Below are positions 25,901 through 36,480 of a stretch of 64,000 bases of DNA, one piece after another. Position numbers and translations under genes: made by a program. Each line of letters starts with the position of its first letter. Position 1 is the stretch's first letter. Below the pieces are notes generated by a model. It saw only the letters and a program-made list of their open reading frames with translations. It was not told the DNA's origin and ran no database searches. Source of the stretch: Colletotrichum lupini (Eukaryota; Ascomycota; Sordariomycetes; Glomerellales; Glomerellaceae); NCBI RefSeq assembly GCF_023278565.1, contig NC_064678.1:6696001-6760000 (forward strand), given 5' to 3'.

Positions 25901-27900
25901 CCTGGACATCTGCTGTGTATCCGTAAGACTACCTTAGATGGTGGACGAAAGTAATCCAGGGTTGGCAATCCAAACATTTGAGGCCAACATACTTCGAAGA
26001 AACAAGCAAAGCAGAGCAGAGACAGAGAAAGCAATGTCAAAGGAAGAACATGCCCCTATTTCAGTGTTGGCTGGTGATTTTGGCTGGACAAGGTCAGGCA
26101 GGTATGAAACCCTGGGTTGCTCGCTGTAGCCGCTCCCGAACCAACACACCGGCCAAGTGGCCCAGTGACGCTCGTCGTCCTGAGTGAGTGGAGGCCACTA
26201 AAGGAGGAGCCTGGCAAGCCTGGAACTTGGAAGCAAGGAGCGATCGAACCAAAGTACCTTTTCTGCCAGCTGTCCACCTCAAGATACCTCTCTCTTACTA
26301 CATATCTAAGGATAGGCACTTTGATGCGAGCGGCGAGCGGACCACAAACCCGCAACGAAAAAAGATACTGTTTTTATTTCTTTTCCTTGCTGCCATTCCG
26401 CCATCTCATTTCATCTTGTCGCTTGAGCGTTGCCCGCCTGCCTGATCCACTTTCCATGCTTGAGAGTCTAGACTCGAGATCCGGACGGCACCTACCTAGC
26501 CTGCTCGTGCCTGCTAGGTATTAATGACTCAATCGAGTCTGTTCTCGTTCAGTCGAGATTCCCAACATTGGGCCCTTGTTCTATGCTCTCATTGCCTCGA
26601 TAACCTGTCGCCCACCCAGCGCTACGCTCAAGTCTCAAAGGAGAGAAGAGGGTGCTTTGATATCATCTACCTACCTCGAATTATGACAAAGACGCAAACA
26701 AGCCCGGACCCAAGCCTGACCTGATCCACAAAAGAAAGTAAGAAAGGCGAAGACGCCTTCTTCCCTCTTGTTTTCCCTCGCCGCTTTCACTATCTCGTTG
26801 CTTGAAGCCAACTTTATTCCCCGCAGCTTGGAAACCTTCCATTCTCTCCCACAATCCTTCCAGGTTACGTCTTTGGCACCTACTCGACATTCTTCCATGC
26901 CCGGCATTTTGCTGTGCGAACAATTGATAGAACCCTTCTTCATTCCTGCCTGTCACCATTTACCGCTCCCGAGGTAACTTGGCGGTGGGAGTATATTTCC
27001 TCGATACTCCGTACATTACCTACCTACCTTAGTACCCAGCTTAACTTCCCTGACGTCCGGCCGCCGACAGTCGTCTCACCGCGTTATTGACCGATGCCTG
27101 CTTTTTCGGCTTGCCTTGCATCGCCCCCGTCTTTCCTTCCACTGCGGCATTGCTTCTGCGCTTTCATTCCATTCCGATCCGTTGCGGTGTGAGCAGCGGG
27201 CTTCTGTTGTGCCGTGCACCTACTAATTGGGTACCGCATTGCTTTACTCAAGGCCTCCCAAGGTTGGGTACCTACTTTGAGTAGATACTGAGAGTGGTAC
27301 CTTATATTTGGTGTTTTGTAGGCGAATCTACAAGTACCTCCCGCCAGGTACTTTTTCTTCAGGGGTGCCCATCCACCTGGGGGCAGGCAGTGAAAACCTG
27401 GAACGAACCTCCCCGTGCTGTTTCTCCTCCGCGGTACTGAGGTACCTTCCATTACCTTCATTGCCCCCCAAAACCGACAAGGACCGCGCCGCATCACCAA
27501 CGAGTCGCTCTTTCCGCCGTGGCCCGCGACACCCTATCCGTACGTACCTAAAGTTCCCAAGGCTCCTCCTGCCCGCCCTCACACCCTCGCGGTTCGCCCT
27601 CCCCTCCCGCCTTGGTTGTCCACGGTGCTGCCACCAAAAAACTCCACCTCCACATCCACAGTACCCGCACCCGTAAGCCGTGCCTGCAACCTGCGACCTG
27701 CGACCGTAATCCCGCCCGCCACCTTCGAAATCCCCAACCCTCACTCACACCCGATTCCGATCCCAAACCTTTCATTTCCTCTCCTCTTCGACACCTCCCC
27801 TCTCTTTTCCGACACTCTCACGACAAATACTCCCCGCCTCACATCGCATCTTGCAGCAGTCGAGATTTCGAACTAGACCGCATACCACGCGAGAGGCAAT
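22934..27900. other. 5-kb spacer and long upstream region of the Cdc4-like gene
   Basis: No supportable gene. The longest ATG-initiated frame (23278-23751, 157 codons, +) has no domain, signal peptide or splice partners. GTATCCGTA occurs at 23674-23682 and 25917-25925, TACTCCGTA at 25885-25893 and 27005-27013, and GGTACC/CCTACCTA motifs cluster at 24641-24655, 25420-25440, 25725-25735, 26490-26520 and 27010-27440. From about 27000 the top strand becomes CT-rich, consistent with a long promoter/5' leader. Confidence 0.5.
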
Positions 27901-30900
27901 ATGACGCCCTCGCCCGGTCCTCAGATCAATACCACGGAGGTGAGGCGGCCTCGTTCTAGCCAGACCGTCTCCTTCTCTGTCGACGAAGGCAATAATTCTA
28001 TTCACGGATCCGACTCGACAAGCCTCCAGTTGGCCGTTTCTGAGTGCATAGAAACCACAACTACAACCACTACCACCACCACTAAGCGCACCTTTCCACC
28101 CGTCTACCTGCGCGAAGTTCGTCCTCTCCATGAACTCGACTCTAAGGAGTATCCTCTCGCCTCGAAGCCTCTACCCCCCGAACTCGCGAACTTCTCTTTC
28201 AGTGTCTCTGGCTCTTCTTCCGATGGCACAGTCGACAACCCTTTTGCTGCCAAAACAGTAAGCCCCCTCAAGACTTCCCACCCCGTCTATCTTCTTTCTT
28301 CCTTTTTTTCTTTGCTCTTCTCCTTTTCTTGCCATCCATCGCATTTGCTGACAATGTCTATCTCAGCAGCGCAAAGCACCGATCGCAGCCGAAAGGCAGC
28401 CAGCAGGCCTCCTGAAAGATGACGAGTCGAGTCAAGAGCCCCCAAGACGCACATCAAAGTCGCCCTCAGATGCCAGCCAAAGAAAGTCTCGTCGTTCGAA
28501 TCCCCGCGAAGCATCGCCGTCCTACAACGCGTCGCCAGTCCTGCCTTCGAGACCCTCCAGGAACCCCAGACCCACTGGGCTCTCCATACCCGAGGATGCT
28601 TCGCAACGTCTTAGACGCCAACTCACGAGGGGCAGACCGTCCGGCTACCTGGCCACTCCAGATACCTCCGAAGTCGCTGGTGCAAGCTCAGAGCGTGTGA
28701 CGCGACCCCGATCCCTTCACCCTCACCGCTCCAGTCATACTCCCCCAGAGTCGGGACCGAGTCAAACAAACTTGCAGGAAGCGGCCAGCCCCATCGGAAG
28801 CGATGCACTCACTGTCTTCAGCAGTAACGTTGCCACTCCGCCCATCACCGACGCTGACCCTGAGCCATTTGTTGATACCGACGAGTCGCTCCAACAATCT
28901 CTCAGAGCCGTTGGCCACAGACCCTCCATCGATGCCGTGGCTGCACAGGATGCAAGCCTACCTAGTCCGAGACTTTCGCCTACCCTGGCAGCCGCTCAAC
29001 TGAATTCGAGAGACTCCGATGACGAAGATGGAGAGTCACCCCAGAGCAGTGCTGTTGCCCGACGAAATGTCAGCTTCCGCAACCAGGCCTGGCTGCATGA
29101 ATCACAGACGACCGAGGAGGGCGGCTACGCTTCCGACATGTCCATCGTTGTGGATGACAGCTCCTTCCAAGCGGACGACCTCGACGCCCACACCGCCATG
29201 CTCGACACCCGCAACATGATGGAAAGATTCGATGCCATGCCCAACGAGATGAAGAGCTTTTTGATGTATAATCTTCTCCGCCGATGCCCGAGAAAAACCC
29301 TTCGTCTTGTAGCCGATGTCGTCACCCCTGCGCTGAAGTGCGACTTCTTCAAACAGCTTCCTCTCGAGTTGAGCTTCCACGTCTTGTCGTTCCTCGATCA
29401 CCGCGACTTGTGTCGAGCTGCGCAGGTCTCCAAGCATTGGCGAAATATCGTGGACACGAACGAAACTGGGTGGAAGGAGCTGTTTGATCGCGATGGTTTC
29501 ACACTGCCTCCGGGTGAACTCGACAAGGCCATTATCCAGGGCTGGGGTTGGCAAGATCCCGTTGGAGTCACTGGGGCCGAGGTTGACTTGCGACCTCTGA
29601 GCAGACTGGACTCGGCCGACAACGAACTCACCAAATCCGTTGTCAAGACCGATTCGACGAGCAGGCTTCGCAGTTCCAAGCGAAAGAGGGCTCTCAACTT
29701 ATCTAGCGCCGATAGATCGAAGCGTAGAGCTAGCGGCCAGGATGTAGCCCGGCTGGATGCGATACAGTCCGAGGTGAAGCAACACAAATCCGAGGGGCCA
29801 CTTTCAGCAGCCAACGCGGCGGCCGCTGCTGTGCCCAATCCCAAGACCAGCATCCCGGGACTCCAGAAGTTGCATCTGTTCAAGTCTCTTTACCGACGCC
29901 ATTACATGATTCGGCAAAGTTGGACGAGCGGCAAAGTCAAGCCTGGACACGTTGCTTTTGCTGCCCACCCCCGCCATGTCATAACATGCCTGCAATTCGA
30001 TGAAGACAAAATCATCACCGGTAGCGACGATACCTTGATTCATGTCTACGACACCAATACCGGAAAGCTGCGGAAGAAGCTCGAAGGCCACGAAGGCGGT
30101 GTCTGGGCCTTGCAATACGAAGGGAACATGCTCGTCTCTGGATCTACCGATCGATCTGTTCGTGTCTGGGATATCGAGAAGGGTCTTTGCACACAGGTCT
30201 TCTATGGACACACTAGTACCGTTCGATGCCTGCAGATCCTTATGCCTACTGAGAACGGGAAGGGCCACGATGGAAAACCCATCATGATGCCGCCAAAGCC
30301 GCTCATCATTACGGGGTCCCGTGACAGTCAGCTTCGTGTCTGGCGCCTGCCTGAGGTCGGCTCTCGCAGATACATCCAGACCGGCCCTCCAGCCAATGAT
30401 GCCGACTGTCCCTACTTCATCCGAACGCTTTCTGGACACACGCATTCTGTGCGTGCCATTTCTGCACACGGTGACACCCTCGTCAGTGGTAGCTACGACA
30501 GTACTGTCCGCGTCTGGCGGATCAGCACTGGCGAGTCTCTGCACGTTCTGCATGGTCACTCCCAGAAGGTCTACAGCGTCGTACTCGACCACGAACGTAA
30601 CCGTTGTATTTCAGGGTCCATGGACTCTCTGGTGAAGATTTGGGACCTGAACACCGGCGCTTGTCTCCACACCCTAGAAGGCCACAGCTTACTCGTCGGA
30701 CTGCTCGACTTACGGGACGAAAGACTCGTGTCAGCTGCTGCCGACAGCACCCTACGCATTTGGGACCCAGAGAATGGCAAATGCAAGAATGTACTCACAG
30801 CCCATACTGGCGCAATTACATGTTTCCAGCATGATGGCCGAAAGGTCATTTCTGGAAGCGAGAAGACGGTCAAGATGTGGGACATTCGTACTGGCGAGTG

Positions 30901-31165
30901 TGTTCAAGATCTCTTGACCGACCTGAGCGGTGTTTGGCAGGTCAAGTTCGACCAGAGGCGTTGTGTTGCAGCTGTTCAGCGAGACAGCTTGACCTATGTC
31001 GAGGTAAGTTTCACCCTTAGAGATTCATCAGACAATTTGCTAACCAACACATGATAGATTCTCGACTTCGGCGCTGTCCGTGATGGCAAACCTCTCTCCG
31101 AGCTTGGCGAACGCAAGCTCCTCAACGAGCCAGAAGTCCGCGCCCTTTTGGCCGAAGACTTATAA
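27901..31165 (+). CDS. F-box/WD40 protein of the Cdc4/FBXW7 type (SCF substrate receptor)
   Basis: Three exons (27901-28257, 28367-31003, 31058-31165), all phase 0, give 1033 residues. The first ~440 residues are disordered and Ser/Pro-rich, with a poly-Thr tract. The F-box ('QLPLELSFHVLSFLDHRDLC', about residues 447-466) is followed by a linker with 'LHLFKSLYRRHYMIRQSW' and then at least seven WD40 repeats ('GSDDTLIHVYD', 'GSTDRSVRVWD', 'GSRDSQLRVWR', 'GSYDSTVRVWR', 'GSMDSLVKIWD', 'AAADSTLRIWD', 'GSEKTVKMWD'). The insertion after 'GHTSTVRCLQIL' and the phrase 'YSVVLDHERNRCISGSMDS' match Cdc4 rather than Met30/SconB. Such receptors bind phosphodegrons and direct SCF ubiquitination of cell-cycle or clock proteins. 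Intron 1 ends in a tandem CAGCAG acceptor, giving an optional extra Gln. Confidence 0.93.
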
Positions 31166-31806
31166 TGACGAAGGAATATCAAGATAGGACAACAGGAGTT
31201 TTCACGAACAAGCATATTACGACGGGCAAAACAGCATCCACCAAGGGGGAAACCGCATGATGGCATAATGACATTGGTAGGGCGGGGTTGGATGGGCTTC
31301 TTCTACCCTCACATTCTCGGAGTTTTTAACGGCCACAGGCGGGGCTTGAAAACAAAAAAGGCGGGCGTTTGCATGATTTCTGGGCCGCGCAGAGCGCATA
31401 TACCACTTCACTGTATGGGATAATGTAGATATCAGGCAAAAGCCGCACGAAATGAAACGGTTCATGGTACATCAATTATCACATAGTGGTTCGCGTCTTT
31501 TTCTTGCAGTAGACAGTTTATATATTGTGATTATGAGCCCATTCAACGCTACACTTGACACAGAAAGACAACTCTGGAGGACTCTCTAGCCTGTGCTTTA
31601 GCCCTTCTTTCCCGTGCTTTTGTCCGTCTCTTGTTCTCTGTCGCATTGCTCATTACGAAGACTGAATAAAGTCATTCATTCTTGTCCTTTTATGTGGATT
31701 TCCAACAGCAAAGAAGCACGAAGTAGCAAAAACAAACGCTAAATCAAGCATGGACTACGCTCACGGCACAGCCTGGATATCTAGATAGTAAAAGAAGCAC
31801 TAGATC
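31166..31806. other. convergent 3' spacer
   Basis: 641 bp between the Cdc4-like gene and the convergent membrane-protein gene. No coding signal seen; probably both 3' UTRs. Confidence 0.5.
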
Positions 31807-34338
31807 TTACGGTTGACCACTCAATTTAGACCACCTCCGATTGAACGGCCCCCTTTGAAAGGGACTACCCAACCTCGATGGTGTCCGGCCCGAGTCGTCA
31901 CGTTGCTCACGCTCCCTCTGCGGTTGCTTGACGTCTCCCTCCAGCCCGAACCCGTACGTCTCGACGCCTCCCGCGTGCGGATCCTTGGGTACGAGGCCGT
32001 AGCCGACCTTGGCGCCGGCGACGGGTCGATGGTCGCTGTTGGGCGTCGTTGCCCAAGGGAGCTTCTCGAGGCCCGGGCCGCGGGTTGCCGCGACGATGCT
32101 GCTGAAGCGCGTATTGCGGACGAGGCCCTCTTCGCGGACGGCGGCGAGACCAAAAGCCACGCCAACGATGGCGAGGAGGATAGCGACGGAGTAGACGGCC
32201 CAGAGGTCGCGGGCGTGGTACTTGTAGCGGAGGTCGGTCCGCTCGCGGGTGCAGGGGTAGGTGTGGTTGTCACCGAGACGGGTGCCCGTCTTCTCGCTCG
32301 TGTCGTTGGCCCAGACGACGGCGAGGAGGCGTGGCTGAGAGAACATGGAGATGAGGATGTCTTCGTAGAGGCTCTGGACCTGGAACATAAAGTCCTTGAC
32401 GACGAGGTAGTTGTGCTGGTCGAGGATGCGCGTTTGCAGGATTTTGGTGTTGGCGTCGGTGTTGGGTTGGAAGATTGTCCCGTTGATGTATTGGCGGAAT
32501 TGGTATCCGATGGAGTGATATGCCATCGTTCTACGGTAACGAGCCACGTCCTGCGGGAAGATGTAGTTCGATTCCGGGGTGCCTGTGGTGTTGTCCGCTG
32601 TTCCATCTTGAGCGTCGACGCCGGGGAGGTAGCGGGTATCGACGATGCGATCGAAGAACGTTCGCTTCCGGACAGTGGTTTTTTGAGTGAGACCCGTGTA
32701 GTTGAAGTCGACCTCATACTCCGTCTCACGATGCTCGCAGCCAAACACCTTTGGGGTGTAGGCCGTTTGCCATTCGGGTAAGGTGGGGTTCATCGGCTGG
32801 GGATCGGATGGCTCGTCGACCTCAGCGATGCCGAACCAGAGCACCGGCTCCACACGGAGCGCGCCGAGGTTTTGCGGATATGGCGGTGGCGTGTTGATGA
32901 CGCCTGCGGAGCCAGTGTCGTTCATCTGAGGGTTCTGGTACTCGCCAGCGGTGGCATGAGCAATGTAGGTATGATTGCCCACCGGGGCAAGCATGCTCAT
33001 GTTGAAGGGCACCTCGGCGCCGTTGAGCTTCTTCGGTGTCGACCCGACGCCGCTGGCAAGCTCTTCGCACTTGTATCCGGGGCCCTTGAACTGAATGGTG
33101 AATGAACAGTTCCAGCCCATGCCGCAAACATCAAGACTTGCATTCGTCCGCGAGAGCGGTTTCTTGCCTAGAATTGCTGAAGTAGATATCTCCTCGAATT
33201 GCCAGCTCGTTCCGATCCAATAGTCAAAGAAGTCTTCACTGGACTGATTCAAGGTAGTTGTGTTCCATAAGGAAGTGGAAAGCTCAAAAAGGTTGTTAAT
33301 CTTCGTCCCTGTACGAAAGTCATTGGTTTCTTCTTGAGCAAAGTTGAGAGTGCGAATGGATGGGCACGTCGTGGTCTGGCGTGTCGTCGCAGGTTGAGCA
33401 GTTAGAGTGTCTGAGGTGAGAACCACGACAAGAGGGGTACACCACACATAGATGGCCAAGATCATGGCGATCCTAGCTTGGCGGAAGACTTCAATGTTGA
33501 AAATGGCAGTCATATCTTCCGCCGCGGCAAAGAGCGAATCCACGGCAGCGAGGGTGAGCATCTTTCGGCGGACCGTCATCCATACTCTTTGTCGGAAAGC
33601 TAGGATCACAGCCGATCCAAGACTTGCCTTGCTGAGGAATGACAATGCAGCGCCGTAGCGCAGCATGCGAATCTGGCCGTTGGCCTCTGTTCCGTCAAGG
33701 CCGGCATAGAAAAAATGGTGACCGAGGGCAAATGCAATCCCGGCGAAGAGGAAAAAATACATATTCCATGACGGGTGCCAGTACTTGTTGAAAAGCCGAA
33801 TTTGCTCCGGGGGATAATACATCGACTGCGGTCGATTAGGCGGAGGACCATGCCACGGTGGTGAGAGTAGACCAGTCGCCGAGGACTGAGAATCGACTCG
33901 AGCGCTTCTATGTCGTTTTGGTGGAAGCCCTCCAGTAGAAAGTCCGCCCGTATACGGCGTGCTTAGGCTGGAGTAAGAGGCAGAATAGTTTGAATACTCG
34001 TGCCCATCCATTTGCAATGGCGCCGGCCTCGGTCGCTGAGAAGACGCATTATTTCCGCTCGCCGGTGCCGGGAAATACGCTGCGGCGCCGGCAGCTCGTT
34101 CGGAAAAGGACGGTTGTGGTGATTTGGCGGAAGGCGTCGGCGGGCTTCTTCCGAAAGGCCCGTACGGGCTGCCGATGGGTGCCGGCGTTGTCGGCGTCTG
34201 TGGCCCGTTGATCGGCTTCCGAGCAAATTGGCGAGTGGGATGCCACTCAGCCGACGGCGTCATCTGAATATCATTTTGATCTTGAATGTCCCTTTCCCGC
34301 AGGCCTAGCCCTTCGTCGCCGGGTTTGCCCTCCATCAT
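31807..34338 (-). CDS. large fungal membrane protein with N-glycosylated loop, function unknown
   Basis: A single exon of 843 residues. The first ~180 residues are Pro/Ser/Gln-rich and cytosolic-looking. Four hydrophobic segments follow: 'WNMYFFLFAGIAFALGHHFF', 'RYGAALSFLSKASLGSAVIL', a less certain one around 'LTLAAVDSLFAAAED', and 'MILAIYVWCTPLVVVLTS'. Then comes a ~400-residue region with many N-x-S/T sites (for example NTT, NQS, NAS, NMS, NHT, NYT, NGT) and several Cys, and a last helix 'AVYSVAILLAIVGVAFGLAA' before a ~100-residue basic tail. This predicts a large lumenal or extracellular loop. Similar proteins are widespread in Pezizomycotina, but I know of no established function. No intron consensus interrupts the frame. 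On the opposite strand a 322-codon frame is a GC-bias shadow. Confidence 0.85.
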   Translation of the reverse strand: MMEGKPGDEGLGLRERDIQDQNDIQMTPSAEWHPTRQFARKPINGPQTPTTPAPIGSPYGPFGRSPPTPSAKSPQPSFSERAAGAAAYFPAPASGNNASSQRPRPAPLQMDGHEYSNYSASYSSLSTPYTGGLSTGGLPPKRHRSARVDSQSSATGLLSPPWHGPPPNRPQSMYYPPEQIRLFNKYWHPSWNMYFFLFAGIAFALGHHFFYAGLDGTEANGQIRMLRYGAALSFLSKASLGSAVILAFRQRVWMTVRRKMLTLAAVDSLFAAAEDMTAIFNIEVFRQARIAMILAIYVWCTPLVVVLTSDTLTAQPATTRQTTTCPSIRTLNFAQEETNDFRTGTKINNLFELSTSLWNTTTLNQSSEDFFDYWIGTSWQFEEISTSAILGKKPLSRTNASLDVCGMGWNCSFTIQFKGPGYKCEELASGVGSTPKKLNGAEVPFNMSMLAPVGNHTYIAHATAGEYQNPQMNDTGSAGVINTPPPYPQNLGALRVEPVLWFGIAEVDEPSDPQPMNPTLPEWQTAYTPKVFGCEHRETEYEVDFNYTGLTQKTTVRKRTFFDRIVDTRYLPGVDAQDGTADNTTGTPESNYIFPQDVARYRRTMAYHSIGYQFRQYINGTIFQPNTDANTKILQTRILDQHNYLVVKDFMFQVQSLYEDILISMFSQPRLLAVVWANDTSEKTGTRLGDNHTYPCTRERTDLRYKYHARDLWAVYSVAILLAIVGVAFGLAAVREEGLVRNTRFSSIVAATRGPGLEKLPWATTPNSDHRPVAGAKVGYGLVPKDPHAGGVETYGFGLEGDVKQPQREREQRDDSGRTPSRLGSPFQRGPFNRRWSKLSGQP

Positions 34339-36480
34339 GGCTGGTTAACCCAGGCGGATGAGGCCCAGGGATAGAAGATGATGTTGTGTTGGTGGTGGTT
34401 TGAGGGAATGCGACAACCAGACAGTGAGGTTAGTCGGCGTGGCACGAAGTCTTGGCTATTGGGTGGCCGCCCTAGGCACATTTGACGATTGAAATCGCCA
34501 GCGAGGTCAATCTGAAAGATCGCAGAAGTCGGATCCTCTGAGTCTCAACAACTTGTTGGGCTGGATGGCTAAGTTGTGTGGATTGCCATTCGAAGTATTC
34601 TGAGCAAGCGACATCCAACGAGGAGGGAGGGCACCGCTGCTGAAGAACAAAATCTCTGGAGAACAATAGAGTGAGAGGGGAAGTACGAATTGAGGGGAAG
34701 CAATGAGAGAAAGACAACTGATAAGACAGCTTGCATGTTGTCTCGTAAGGCTTGCGGAAACACAGCTACCAACACTTGCCGGAGGTGATGGATGCATGTG
34801 GCTCCTCCCGCCCTCCATCTCCGGACGTACGAATAACGAACAAGGGGAGGGGCGATGCGACTCGCGTCGAGCTGCACTTGACTTTACGACTACCTTGCCT
34901 GGTCACTACTTTGGGGCTGGCCACTGCAGCCAAGTTGGCTCAGCTCGAGGTGATGGCGCACCACTGGCGTTCCCGACCAACATTGGGGGTAACTGATGTG
35001 CGTGATTGGTGATGGCTGCATGTGGCGGCCGGGATATGTCTCGAGAGAAACCCGGGAGCCTTGTTGGTCCCTTCATATTCTGACATCTGGGCTTGACCAT
35101 ATGCTGCTGCCTTTGATCGCACTCGCAACCGTGAATGGCTCTGTTTGATGAGGTGGGACGAGGTTCTCCGTCATCATCTAGACGCAGCTGAGGTTACATT
35201 CCCCTTCTCATCGGGAGGATTCAAAGAGTTTTCCATAGGTGACACCGCCTCGTGGGGCCGAAGAGGATGACAGTGAGATGAGAGATGGGACGTAAGTTGT
35301 GGTAGTTCCAACGCAACCTGCAGGGTTGATGATGAGGTGAGATGACGGAAAATGAGAGTTTGGGGGCTGTGACCGAGTCTGCGTCGTTTCCCACACCAAC
35401 GGACACTGAGCTATTGAAGGATGCCTCCTCGTGGACAGTATCAAGCGAAGGAGGATGCTCTCGAATTCAAGGGTCGAGGATTTCAGACATTTTGAAAAAG
35501 TCTCAGTGTCCATACACTCAAGGTAGTCATCCGACCATGAAGCAAGATATCTTGCCAACTTCCATACCCTGGCCACCCAAGTATACGGTTGATGGTAACC
35601 TTGTGGATAGGCTATAGCCAAATTCAGCATGACAACTAGGTAGCATGGGCCCGTCCGCCACCGGGGTTGGGTGAAGAACGACATGAGTGACCGACGCAAA
35701 GTGGGCAACGGCTGTGCGATATGAGAATCCCGAGAATTGTGTGCCGCCGCTGCTGCGATACCCAAGGGCGGCGTTCAGTTGGTCAAGGGGACTGACAACA
35801 TAAAGCTGACATGCATCTTCAGCGTGCCATCTCGTACCCGGAAGAGACCGTTGTCTTTTTTGGCTTTTCTAGTCCTCCTGTAACTCAGGTGCCACCCTTC
35901 GCTGGTGAGCCTTGCGCCGTTCAGCTGACGAAAAAACTTGCTTTTGGCCGTCTGATTTTGTTTCCGATCTCGTCCATCTCCGGTTCAGCCCTACGCCTCT
36001 TCGCTGCTCCCGGCCACAACTGCGACAGCATCAAAAGTATGCCATGCCTCTCCCACTATATCAGGGGAGACTAGATCGATTGAGCTTCTTCAATTTGCTG
36101 ACTGACAATTACCGTATGCGACTGGCATCGTTCGCTTTTCATAACGCCGTCCCTGCACGTAGCCCGCCCAGTGCGATGGAAATTCGAGTACAGAAAATAT
36201 GTTTCTTGCGTGTAAATTGCGATACTATCTACTGTTCTGAAATAGAAAAGTTTTGATCGCTCAAAGATGATGTAACAATAATCGTCAGTATGTTTCCCTC
36301 TTGGATGAATAATGTATTCCCGACAACAATGCAAAGTGAGGGCCGATTCCAAGCCGCGTCCTCCCTTATGCATACCAATTATAATCCCAACTCCGTCCAG
36401 GCTGGGAAACCGCCCAAGCCATATGCATCATTTCCATTCTTCATTGTCCTCATCTGCAGCGTCTTCTTCATGGTCACATC
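34339..36480. other. 2.1-kb spacer
   Basis: Promoter side of the membrane-protein gene and 3' side of the Ser/Arg-rich gene. A 185-codon frame at 35208-35765 (-) has no domain or splice partner and is not called. Nothing else is seen. Confidence 0.45.

Noticed and set aside
31813..32781. 322-codon open frame on the plus strand
   Set aside because: It is antisense to the large membrane-protein gene and rich in Val/Glu/Gly/Asp as expected of a GC-biased shadow.
35208..35765. 185-codon frame (-)
   Set aside because: No domain, no introns, overlapping frames on both strands, and typical promoter-like composition.
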